Shown here piece by piece: positions 1 to 7,460 of a DNA stretch of 64,000 bases (position 1 is its first letter; the number at the start of each line of letters is the position of its first letter). The stretch lies in contig JAJTHG010000018.1 of assembly GCA_021298835.1 (NCBI GenBank), positions 1 through 64,000 on the forward strand, written 5' to 3'. Source of the stretch: Gemmatimonadota bacterium (GTDB taxonomy: Bacteria > Gemmatimonadota > Gemmatimonadetes > Gemmatimonadales > Gemmatimonadaceae). The notes under the pieces were generated by a model. That model did not search any database, was not told where the DNA came from, and saw only the letters and a program-made list of their open reading frames with translations. The translations under genes were made by a program, and so were the position numbers.

Positions 1-1
1 C

Positions 2-547
2 CTGCCGCTCGGTCCCGCCCCGCGCGTCGCGACCGTGTTCCCGCGCCTGACGGCGTCGTACTTCGCCGAGCAGGGGCGGCCGGTGGAGGTCGTGCCGGTG
101 TCGGGGGCGGCGGAGATCGCGCCCCACCTCGGCATTGCCGACATCGTCGTGGACCTCACCTCGACCGGTTCGACCCTCCGCATGAACGGCATGCGCGAGG
201 TCGGCACGGTGCTCACCAGCTCGGCCCGGCTCGTCACCGGGAGCACCGTGCGACGCGACGCCGCCAAGGCCGCGGCCGTGCAGGAGCTCTCCGGGGCGCT
301 CGCCTCGGTGCTGCGCGCGCGCGGCCAGCGCTACGTGATGGCCAACGTCCCGCGGGCGGCGCTCGACCAGGTGAAGACGATCCTCCCCGGCATCAACGGC
401 CCGACGGTGATCGACATCGCCAATGGCGGCACCATGGTGGCGGTGCACGCCGTCGTCGCCGCCGACCAGATCTACCGCACCATCGCACAGCTCCAGGGCC
501 TCGGCGGCACGGGCATTCTCGTGACGCGCATCGAACGCCTCGCCTGA
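2..547 (+). CDS. hisG: ATP phosphoribosyltransferase, 5' truncated by window edge
   Basis: First enzyme of histidine synthesis: condenses ATP with PRPP. Only the C-terminal part is present; the frame is open from base 2. Visible are the substrate-domain stretch VATVFPRLTASYFAEQG, the phosphate-loop-like segment VDLTSTGSTLRMNGM, and a C-terminal regulatory domain (VKTILPGINGPTV ... VAVHAVV ... GTGILVTRIERLA) typical of the long, HisZ-independent HisG. It lies 19 bases upstream of hisD and heads the his operon. The start codon and operon promoter are outside the window. Confidence 0.93.
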   Translation: MPLGPAPRVATVFPRLTASYFAEQGRPVEVVPVSGAAEIAPHLGIADIVVDLTSTGSTLRMNGMREVGTVLTSSARLVTGSTVRRDAAKAAAVQELSGALASVLRARGQRYVMANVPRAALDQVKTILPGINGPTVIDIANGGTMVAVHAVVAADQIYRTIAQLQGLGGTGILVTRIERLA

Positions 548-566
548 ATCCTTCCGGATACCACTC

Positions 567-1889
567 GTGCCTTCCAAGTCCGGCGCCGGCCTGGCGCTCC
601 GCTTCCGCGGTCGGCTCGCCGACCTCTCCGCCGCCGACCGCGCGGCACTCTTCGACCGCACGACCACGAACGACGAGGCCGTGCGCGACCAGGTCGCGGC
701 CATCCTCGACGCCGTGCGCGCGATGGGAGACGAGGCCCTGCGTGGCCTCGCGGCCGAACTCGACGGCGTGGTGCTCGCCGAACTCGAGGTGCCGCGCGCG
801 GCGTGGACGAAGGCGCTCGATGCGCTCGAACCCGCCCTGCGCCGCGCGCTCGAACAGGCCCTCGCGAACATCTCGATCGTCCACGAGGCGTTCCGGCCGA
901 CGGCGCAGGAAGTGGTGGTCGCACCGGGCATCGTCGTCGGCCGGCGCCCCGACCCCCTCGACCGCGTCGGGGTGTATGCGCCGGGCGGCCGCGCGGCGTA
1001 TCCGTCGTCGCTGCTCATGGGCGTCGTCCCCGCGCGCATCGCGGGAGTGCGCGAAGTGGTCGTTTGCTCGCCCCCGGCCAAGCACTCCAAGCGACCGCTC
1101 GACGTGGTGCTCGCGGCGGCGGCCCTCGGCGGGGCCGATCGCGTCTTCGCGCTCGGCGGTGCCGGCGCGGTCGCCGCGATGGCCTACGGGACGGCGACCG
1201 TCCCGCGCGTGCAGCGCATCGTGGGCCCCGGCAACGTCTGGGTCGCGGAGGCCAAGGTGCAGGTCGCCAACACGGTCGCCATCGACTCACCGGCCGGGCC
1301 CAGCGAATTGCTGGTGCTCGCCGACGATGGCGCCGACCCGGCTGCCGTGGCGCGGGAACTGTGCGCTCAGGCGGAGCATGACCCGCGAGCGTGCGTCGTG
1401 GCGGTGGTGCGCTCGGCCACGTTCGCCGCAAAGTTGCAGGACGTGCTGGGGGTGATGGCCACCGCCCAACCCCGGGCGGGGATCGTCATCGAGGCGCTGG
1501 CGAGCGCCGGCGGCGTACTGGTCGCCGAGTCGGCGGACGAGCAGATCGCCTTCGCCAACGACTACGCAGCGGAGCACTTACAGTTGCAGTGTTCTGATGC
1601 TGATCTTGTTCTGGCTCGTTTGCGTAACGTCGGAACGGTCTTCGTTGGCCCTAGTGCCAGTGTGGCCTTCGGCGACTACATGACCGGTGCCAACCACGTC
1701 CTGCCAACTGGCGGCCTGGCGCGGTCGTTCAGCGGCCTGTCCACGCTCGATTTCGTGCGCTGGACGTCGTGGCAGCGGGTCGCGCCGACCGCCGCGCGTA
1801 CGCTGGCCGAGCCGGTCGGCTTGTTCGCCGACGCCGAAGGACTGCCCGGACACGCGGCCGCCGCCAGGGCCTGGGGAGGTGGCGCATGA
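567..1889 (+). CDS. hisD: Histidinol dehydrogenase
   Basis: Two-step NAD-dependent oxidation of L-histidinol to L-histidine. 440 aa from a GTG start, the usual length. Family motifs: GPGNVWVAEAK near 218, SPAGPSELL near 241, QAEHDP near 268 (zinc/catalytic Gln-His), AAEHLQLQ near 332, TGANHVLPTGG near 372. Its stop overlaps the hisC start (ATGA). Odd point: codons at 1578-1625 (TTA, TGT, TCT, GAT, CTT, CGT and others) end in A/T in 11 of 16 cases, unlike the GC3-rich remainder, although the protein still reads as normal HisD. Confidence 0.96.
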   Translation: MPSKSGAGLALRFRGRLADLSAADRAALFDRTTTNDEAVRDQVAAILDAVRAMGDEALRGLAAELDGVVLAELEVPRAAWTKALDALEPALRRALEQALANISIVHEAFRPTAQEVVVAPGIVVGRRPDPLDRVGVYAPGGRAAYPSSLLMGVVPARIAGVREVVVCSPPAKHSKRPLDVVLAAAALGGADRVFALGGAGAVAAMAYGTATVPRVQRIVGPGNVWVAEAKVQVANTVAIDSPAGPSELLVLADDGADPAAVARELCAQAEHDPRACVVAVVRSATFAAKLQDVLGVMATAQPRAGIVIEALASAGGVLVAESADEQIAFANDYAAEHLQLQCSDADLVLARLRNVGTVFVGPSASVAFGDYMTGANHVLPTGGLARSFSGLSTLDFVRWTSWQRVAPTAARTLAEPVGLFADAEGLPGHAAAARAWGGGA

Positions 1890-2932
1890 CCGATGGCGCC
1901 GTGTCGCCCCTCGCCGTCCCGATGATCGGCGGACTGGCGCGGTACGCGCCTCCGCCGGCGAGCGGCCTGAACCTCGCCGACAACACGAACCTCTGGGGCA
2001 CGCCGCCCGCCGCGGCGCGCGAGATCGCGGCGGCCGCGGCGGGCGTGGCCTCGTACCCCTCGCTGTACGGCGAGGAACTCAAGGCCGCTGCCGCCGGGCT
2101 TCTGGGCGTCACGGCCAACGACGTCGTGACCGGCTGCGGGTCCGACAACGTGCTCGACGCGGCGATGCGGGCCTTTGCCGCGCCGGGGGCGCGGGTCGCC
2201 TTCTGCGCGCCGACGTTCGTCATGGTGCCGAAGTTCGCCACCCTCGCCGGAGCGACGCCGGTGCCGCTTGCCTTCCGCCCCGACGGCGACATCGACGCCG
2301 AGGCGCTGCTCGCCGCCGACGCGGCCATCACCTACGTATGCGCGCCCAACAACCCGACCGGGGTGCAACCGTCGGATGCCGCGGTGGCGCAGGTGCTGGC
2401 GCACGCGCGCGGCCTCGTGATCGTTGACGAGGCCTATGCCGAGTTCTCCGGCCGCTCGTGGGCCGGTGAGGCGCGCGCGCACGGGCGCCTGCTCGTCTGC
2501 CGCACGATGTCGAAGGCCTACGGCATGGCGGGGCTGCGCGCGGGCTATGGCGTGGCCCGCGCCGACGTCGTCGCGGCGGTCGAACGGGCGCGAGGGCCGT
2601 ACACCCTCAACGCGCTGGCCGAACGTGCGGCGGCGGCCGCGCTGCGCGGGGACGCTGCGTGGATCGCCGAGCACGTCCGGCTGGCGGTGCAGACGCGCGA
2701 GCGCCTCGCGGAGGGGTTGCACGCCCTGGGCTATGCGCCGTTGCCTTCGGCCGCCAACTTCCTGTGCGTACCGGTGGCCGGCGCGTCCGTGGTGGCCGCG
2801 CGGTTGCGGGAGCGGGGGCTGCTCGTGCGCGCCTTCGCTGCGCTGCCGGGCATCGGCGACGCGCTGCGGATCACCGTGGGGCCGTGGACGATCATGCAGC
2901 GCCTGCTCGACGCCCTCGCGGAGGATCGCTGA
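1886..2932 (+). CDS. hisC: Histidinol-phosphate aminotransferase
   Basis: PLP-dependent class I/II aminotransferase converting imidazole-acetol phosphate to histidinol phosphate. The chosen ATG at 1886 overlaps the hisD stop and gives 348 aa, normal for HisC; an in-frame extension upstream lies inside hisD and is Arg-rich noise. Motifs: GCGSDNVLD (cofactor phosphate region), APNNPTG, IVDEAYAEF, and SKAYGMAGLR with the PLP Schiff-base Lys near 210. It ends 2 bases before the hisH ATG, so translational coupling is likely. Confidence 0.96.
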   Translation: MTDGAVSPLAVPMIGGLARYAPPPASGLNLADNTNLWGTPPAAAREIAAAAAGVASYPSLYGEELKAAAAGLLGVTANDVVTGCGSDNVLDAAMRAFAAPGARVAFCAPTFVMVPKFATLAGATPVPLAFRPDGDIDAEALLAADAAITYVCAPNNPTGVQPSDAAVAQVLAHARGLVIVDEAYAEFSGRSWAGEARAHGRLLVCRTMSKAYGMAGLRAGYGVARADVVAAVERARGPYTLNALAERAAAAALRGDAAWIAEHVRLAVQTRERLAEGLHALGYAPLPSAANFLCVPVAGASVVAARLRERGLLVRAFAALPGIGDALRITVGPWTIMQRLLDALAEDR

Positions 2933-2934
2933 CA

Positions 2935-3570
2935 ATGGACGCGCTCCTGCGCTGCACCGTGTTCGACTACGGCGCCGGCAACCTGCACTCGCTCGTGAAG
3001 GCGCTCGAGCCGGCCACCGGCCCGGTGCGCATCGAGACCGACGCGGCCGCCGCAGTACACGAGACCGACCTGCTCGTGCTCCCTGGCGTCGGGGCGTTCG
3101 GGCTCGCAGCCGAATGTCTGGCGGCCGGCCGCGACGCGATGCGCGCCGCCATCCTCGACGGCCTCCCTACGCTCGGCATCTGCCTGGGCATGCAGCTGCT
3201 CTTCGCGGAGAGCGAGGAAGCCCCGGGCATGGGCCTCGACGTCCTGCCCGGCCGCGTGACGCGGCTGCGGGCGCAGCGCGTCCCGCAGATCGGCTGGAAC
3301 ACCGTGGACGACGTCACCGACCCGGCGGCCCGGGAGGCGCCGCTGCCGGCGGTGTACTACGCCAACGGCTTCGTCTGCCGCCCGGTGGATGTGTCGGTCG
3401 TCACGGGCTGGACGACACACGACGGGGACCGATTCCCGGCGATCGTGCGGCGCGGCGCGACTGTCGGCGTGCAGTTCCATCCCGAGAAGAGCTCGGCGGC
3501 CGGTGTGGCGTTCGTGCACGCGATCGTCCACGGCGTGGCGCGCGGCACCCTGTCACAGGGGGCGCGATGA
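2935..3570 (+). CDS. hisH: Imidazole glycerol phosphate synthase, glutaminase subunit
   Basis: Class I glutamine amidotransferase that feeds ammonia to HisF. 211 aa from the ATG at 2935, just after hisC. Catalytic triad visible: nucleophile Cys83 in GICLGMQLLF, and His182 and Glu184 in QFHPEKS; N-terminal VFDYGAGNLHSL is the oxyanion/PLP-family signature of HisH. Stop overlaps the hisA start (ATGA at 3567). Its HisF partner lies 1.3 kb downstream, separated by hisA and hisB. Confidence 0.96.
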   Translation: MDALLRCTVFDYGAGNLHSLVKALEPATGPVRIETDAAAAVHETDLLVLPGVGAFGLAAECLAAGRDAMRAAILDGLPTLGICLGMQLLFAESEEAPGMGLDVLPGRVTRLRAQRVPQIGWNTVDDVTDPAAREAPLPAVYYANGFVCRPVDVSVVTGWTTHDGDRFPAIVRRGATVGVQFHPEKSSAAGVAFVHAIVHGVARGTLSQGAR

Positions 3571-4295
3571 TCGTCCTGCCGGCGGTGGATCTGCGCGAGG
3601 GACGATGCGTACAGCTCGTGGGGGGCGACTACGCCAAGGAGGCCGTGCGGCTCGAGGATCCGCTGGCGGTCGCGCGCGACTGGTGGCGCCGCGGCTTCGG
3701 CTGGCTGCACGTGGTGGATCTCGACGCCGCCACCGGGCGCGGCAGCAACACCGACCTCGTCACCGAGTTGCTGCGCGAGGCCGCGCGGCACGGCGCCTCG
3801 GTGCAGGTCGGAGGCGGCGTGCGGTCGCTCGAGCGCATCGAGACGCTGCTCGACGACGGCGCGGCGCGCGTCGTTGTCGGGACGCGCGCCCTCGAAGACG
3901 CCGACTTCCTGCGCGAGGCGGCCGAGGCCTTTCCCGGGCAGCTCGTCGTCGCGGCCGACGTCCGCGAGCGGCAGGTCGTCACGCGCGGCTGGGATACGAC
4001 GCTGGCGCGCGACGTGCTCGACGTGATCGAGGCGCTGGGCGAGCATCCGCTGGCCGGCGTGCTCGTGACGGCCGTGCACAAGGAAGGACAGATGCAGGGC
4101 CCCGACCTGCGCCTCATGGAAGCCGTGGCCGAGGCCTGCGTGTGGCCCGTGTTCGCCAGCGGCGGCGTGGGCGGCATCGGTGACCTGCGGGCGCTGGCCG
4201 AGACCGGCGTGGCCGGCTGCGTGGTGGGGATGGCCCTCTACACCGACGCCTTGGCGCCGCAGGCGGCGCTGGACCTCATGGAGGAGACGGCATGA
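3567..4295 (+). CDS. hisA: ProFAR isomerase
   Basis: (beta/alpha)8-barrel isomerase converting ProFAR to PRFAR. 242 aa. Catalytic Asp8 in VLPAVDLREG and Asp131 in VAADVRE; phosphate-binding loops VGGGVRSLE and ASGGVGGIGD. It overlaps hisH and hisB by 4 bases each (ATGA), so the three genes are almost certainly co-translated. Confidence 0.96.
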   Translation: MIVLPAVDLREGRCVQLVGGDYAKEAVRLEDPLAVARDWWRRGFGWLHVVDLDAATGRGSNTDLVTELLREAARHGASVQVGGGVRSLERIETLLDDGAARVVVGTRALEDADFLREAAEAFPGQLVVAADVRERQVVTRGWDTTLARDVLDVIEALGEHPLAGVLVTAVHKEGQMQGPDLRLMEAVAEACVWPVFASGGVGGIGDLRALAETGVAGCVVGMALYTDALAPQAALDLMEETA

Positions 4296-4831
4296 CGACG
4301 ATCGTGCGCGACACGAAGGAGACGAGCATCCGCGTCGAGCTGCGCGGGGCGGGGCACGGCATCGAGGTCGAAACGGGCGAACCGTTCCTCGACCACATGC
4401 TGATCACCCTCGGCCGTTACGCGGGGCTCTCGCTCAGCGTCGGGGCCCGGGGCGACCTGCGGCATCACCTGGTCGAGGACGTGGGCATCGCCGTGGGCGC
4501 CGCCGTGGCCGCGTACGCCCCGGCGACCGGCGCGCGATACGGCGAGCGTACGATCCCCATGGACGAGGCGCTGGTGCAGGTGGTCGTGGACATCGGCGGG
4601 CGGCCGTACTACGCCGGCCGGCTGCCGAGTTCGCTGTACGACCACTGGTTCCGCTCGTTCGCGGACAACGCCAAGGCCACGGTGCACGTGCGCGTGCTGC
4701 GCGGCCGCGACCGGCACCACGTCGTCGAGGCGGCCTTCAAGGCGCTCGGACTCGCGCTGCGCGACGCGTTGACCGACACCGGCGCCGTGTTCTCGACAAA
4801 GGGCGCAGTGACCCAGATCGAGGAGCCGTGA
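4292..4831 (+). CDS. hisB: Imidazoleglycerol-phosphate dehydratase (divergent)
   Basis: Mn-dependent dehydration of IGP to imidazole-acetol phosphate; monofunctional (179 aa, no N-terminal HAD phosphatase domain). Metal-ligand motifs FLDHML, HHLVEDVGIAVG and HHVVEAAFKALGLALRDA are present. Unusual: the segment that is commonly RHGG reads RYAG, and GDLRHHLVED is about three residues shorter than the common GD-x-IDDHHTVED form. This looks like a divergent HisB lineage; histidinol-phosphatase activity must come from the separate hisN-like gene downstream. Confidence 0.92.
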   Translation: MTTIVRDTKETSIRVELRGAGHGIEVETGEPFLDHMLITLGRYAGLSLSVGARGDLRHHLVEDVGIAVGAAVAAYAPATGARYGERTIPMDEALVQVVVDIGGRPYYAGRLPSSLYDHWFRSFADNAKATVHVRVLRGRDRHHVVEAAFKALGLALRDALTDTGAVFSTKGAVTQIEEP

Positions 4832-4835
4832 GCCG

Positions 4836-5597
4836 ATGCTGACGCGACGGCTGGTGGTGTGCCTCGACGTGCAGGGGGGCCGCGTCGTGAAGGGGGTGCA
4901 ATTCGAGTCGTTGCGGGACGTGGGCGACCCGGTCGCGCTGGCGGTTCGCTACGAGCGGGAGGGGGCGGACGAAATCGTCTTCCTCGACATCTCGGCCTCG
5001 GCCGAGGCGCGCGCGACGCTGCTCGACGTCGCGCGCCGCACGGCGGAGCGGCTTTTCGTGCCGCTTACGATCGGCGGCGGGGTGCGCACGGCCGACGACG
5101 TCGGGCGCGCGCTCCGCGCCGGGGCGGACAAGGTGAGCATCAACTCGGCGGCGGTCGCGACGCCGGAGATCCTGACCGAGTCGGCGTATCGCTACGGCGC
5201 CCAGTGTGTCGTCGCCAGTATCGACGCCAAGCGGGACGGCGATCGGTGGCGCGTGTACGTGAAGGGTGGCAAGGTGCCGACGGAGCTCGATGCGGTGGCG
5301 TGGGCGTGCGAGTGCGTGCGGCGCGGGGCAGGGGAGATCCTGCTGACGTCCATCGACCGCGACGGGGCGCGCACGGGATACGACCTGCCGCTGACGCGGG
5401 CCATCGCCGATGCCGTGTGCGTGCCGGTGGTCGCCAGCGGCGGCGCCGGCGAAGCGCGCCACGTCGTGGACGCCATCACCGAGGGTGGAGCTGACGCGGC
5501 ACTCGTCGCCGGCATCCTGCACGACGGCGTCACGACGGTACGCGCCCTCAAGGCGGCCATGCAGGCCGCGGCCCTGCCGGTCCGGGTGACGGTATGA
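4836..5597 (+). CDS. hisF: Imidazole glycerol phosphate synthase, cyclase subunit
   Basis: (beta/alpha)8-barrel partner of HisH that makes IGP and AICAR from PRFAR and ammonia. 253 aa, standard length. Catalytic Asp11 (CLDVQGG) and Asp130 (SIDAKR); [35 protein letters not shown] and [11 protein letters not shown] are family hallmarks. It starts 4 bases after hisB and its stop overlaps the next start (ATGA at 5594). Confidence 0.97.
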   Translation: MLTRRLVVCLDVQGGRVVKGVQFESLRDVGDPVALAVRYEREGADEIVFLDISASAEARATLLDVARRTAERLFVPLTIGGGVRTADDVGRALRAGADKVSINSAAVATPEILTESAYRYGAQCVVASIDAKRDGDRWRVYVKGGKVPTELDAVAWACECVRRGAGEILLTSIDRDGARTGYDLPLTRAIADAVCVPVVASGGAGEARHVVDAITEGGADAALVAGILHDGVTTVRALKAAMQAAALPVRVTV

Positions 5598-6379
5598 GCC
5601 AGGTGCCGCTGCGCGTGCTGCTCGAGGCCGCAGAGGCGGTCGCGAAGGTCGCGGCCGACGCCGCGGTGGCGTGGTTCAGGACGGACATCGCCGTCGAAGC
5701 CAAGGCCGACGGGTCGCCGGTGACGCTGGCCGATCGCGCGGCCGAGACAGCGGCCCGCACCTGGATAGAGCAGCGGTTTCCCCAGGACGGCATCGTCGGC
5801 GAGGAATTCGGCGAGACGCGGCCGCATGCCACGCGGCGCTGGTTCGTGGACCCGATCGACGGGACCAAGAGCTTCGTGCGGGGGGTGCCGCTGTGGGGGT
5901 CGTTGGTGGGGATCGTCGAGGGCGACACGGTGCTGGCCGGTGCCGTCTGCTGCCCTGCGGTGGACGAGACGGTGGCGGCCGCGCGCGGGGAGGGGGCGTG
6001 GTGGAACGGGGCCCGCTGCCGGGTGTCCGACACCGCGTCGCTCGACCTGGCGACGGTGCTGGTGACCGACGAGCGCGCCTATGGCGATGCGACCAAGCGT
6101 GACGCTTGGCGCCGGCTCGCCGACGCAGCGCAGATCGCTCGTTCGTGGGGTGATTGCTACGGTTACGTACTGGTAGCCACCGGTCGTGCGGACGCGATGG
6201 TGGATCCGAAGATGAACCCATGGGATGCGGCAGCGGTGCTGCCGGTGATCGAGGAGGCGGGCGGCGTATTCACTGACTTCAGCGGCGCGCGCGCCGCGTT
6301 CGGCGGCGACGTGATCGCCACCAATGCGGCGCTCGCCGTCGCGGCGCGGCAGGTGATGGGCGCCGGGGTGCCCCGATGA
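5594..6379 (+). CDS. hisN: Inositol-monophosphatase family histidinol-phosphatase
   Basis: IMPase-fold, Mg-dependent phosphatase, 261 aa. Metal motifs: [14 protein letters not shown] with Asp86 and Asp89, and [15 protein letters not shown] near the C-terminus. Position between hisF and hisIE with 4-base overlaps on both sides indicates it supplies the histidinol-phosphatase step missing from HisB; substrate is inferred from context, since the fold also serves inositol phosphates. Codons around 6130-6195 (GCT CGT, GGT GAT, GTA, GGT CGT) are less GC3-biased than flanking ones. Confidence 0.88.
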   Translation: MSQVPLRVLLEAAEAVAKVAADAAVAWFRTDIAVEAKADGSPVTLADRAAETAARTWIEQRFPQDGIVGEEFGETRPHATRRWFVDPIDGTKSFVRGVPLWGSLVGIVEGDTVLAGAVCCPAVDETVAAARGEGAWWNGARCRVSDTASLDLATVLVTDERAYGDATKRDAWRRLADAAQIARSWGDCYGYVLVATGRADAMVDPKMNPWDAAAVLPVIEEAGGVFTDFSGARAAFGGDVIATNAALAVAARQVMGAGVPR

Positions 6380-7026
6380 CCGGCGGCGCCGGGGCTGAGG
6401 GCAGCATCGCCCTCGATGCGGCGGCGCTCGAGACCGTCAACTTCGCCAAGGGGGGCGGGCTCGTGCCCGTCGTCGCGCAGGATACCCTCACGGGCGCGGT
6501 GCTCATGATCGCCTTCGCCGACCGCGAGGCGCTCGCCGCGACGCTCGCCACCGGGGAGATGCACTACCACTCGCGCTCCCGTGGCCTCTGGCACAAGGGC
6601 GGCACCAGCGGCAACGTGCAGCGGGTGGTCTCACTGCATCTCGATTGCGATCGGGATGCCGTGCTGGCGCGCGTGCGGCCGGCCGGCCCGGCGTGCCACA
6701 CGGGAGCGCGCACCTGCTTCGACCCGCTCGGCCGCGAGGCCGACGCGCTCGCGGCCCTCGACGCCACGATCGCGTCGCGCGCAGCGGAGGTGCCCGCCGA
6801 TGACGCGGCACCCTCGTACACCCGCCGCCTGCTGGGCGACCGCAACCTGCGGCTCAAGAAGATCGGCGAGGAGGCGGCGGAGTTCGTGACGGCGTGCGCG
6901 GACGGGGATGCGGCGCGCGCGCGGGAGGAGGCGGCGGACCTGTTCTATCACGCGCTGGTGGCGCTGCGGGCGGCGGGCGTGAGTCTGGACGAGGTGCGGG
7001 AGACGCTGGCGGGGCGGGGGCGGTGA
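6376..7026 (+). CDS. hisI: Bifunctional phosphoribosyl-AMP cyclohydrolase / phosphoribosyl-ATP pyrophosphatase
   Basis: HisIE fusion, 216 aa, catalysing steps 2 and 3 of the pathway. N-terminal HisI domain: [19 protein letters not shown] and the metal site LDCDRD ... [10 protein letters not shown]-terminal HisE (MazG-like) domain: [18 protein letters not shown] ... [14 protein letters not shown]. The common HKGETSGN reads HKGGTSGN here. Last gene of the operon; start overlaps the hisN stop. Confidence 0.94.
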   Translation: MTGGAGAEGSIALDAAALETVNFAKGGGLVPVVAQDTLTGAVLMIAFADREALAATLATGEMHYHSRSRGLWHKGGTSGNVQRVVSLHLDCDRDAVLARVRPAGPACHTGARTCFDPLGREADALAALDATIASRAAEVPADDAAPSYTRRLLGDRNLRLKKIGEEAAEFVTACADGDAARAREEAADLFYHALVALRAAGVSLDEVRETLAGRGR

Positions 7027-7460
7027 CGACAGCTGCGCACGTCAACGCGGGGCATGAGCTGTGCCAGCGAAGCCGAAGGGCATTCGTGTCGAAGGGAAGT
7101 ACGACTTCATCCCGGAGATCGGAGGCAGGTTCCGACCGACGAGCTGTGTCGGGTGCTGGGGGACGCGCACACCGGGTACGACACGTGAGCGACGCGTGGC
7201 GGTGGTCCTGCCGCGCCAACCAGCACGAGCCGAGTGTGGGCCGGATGTACCTCTGCCGGGCCAGCGTGGAGGCGGCCGGTCGCGTGCGTGAGAGCGTCAG
7301 CCGGGTCTCCACGGACGTCCGGCCGCTTCAGACTGGCAGGCGCGGAGCCCGGGACCGCGACACTCGCAGTGCCCTTGTTCATGTTGAAGCCCCCTGCACG
7401 GCGACTGCACGACGGGTCGGATTCAACCGCCGCCGGCCAGGCCCGCAGTGTGACGTAGCC
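7027..7460. other. Spacer between his operon and alpha-2-macroglobulin gene
   Basis: 434 bases between the hisIE stop and the stop codon of the minus-strand alpha-2-macroglobulin gene. Apart from a small broken reading frame at 7061-7188 (listed separately), I see no protein with a recognisable motif, no RNA gene and no clear terminator with a T-run. It may be decayed coding sequence. Confidence 0.5.
7061..7188 (+). pseudogene. Possible frameshifted remnant of a small ORF
   Basis: From a GTG at 7061 the frame reads MPAKPKGIRVEGKYDFIPEI, with coding-like composition. After about 7125 the plausible continuation moves to another frame, QVPTDELCRVLGDAHTGYDT, followed by TGA at 7186-7188. The two halves join only through a frameshift, so this may be a decayed gene of about 42 codons. 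The family is not recognised; chance cannot be excluded. Confidence 0.25.
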
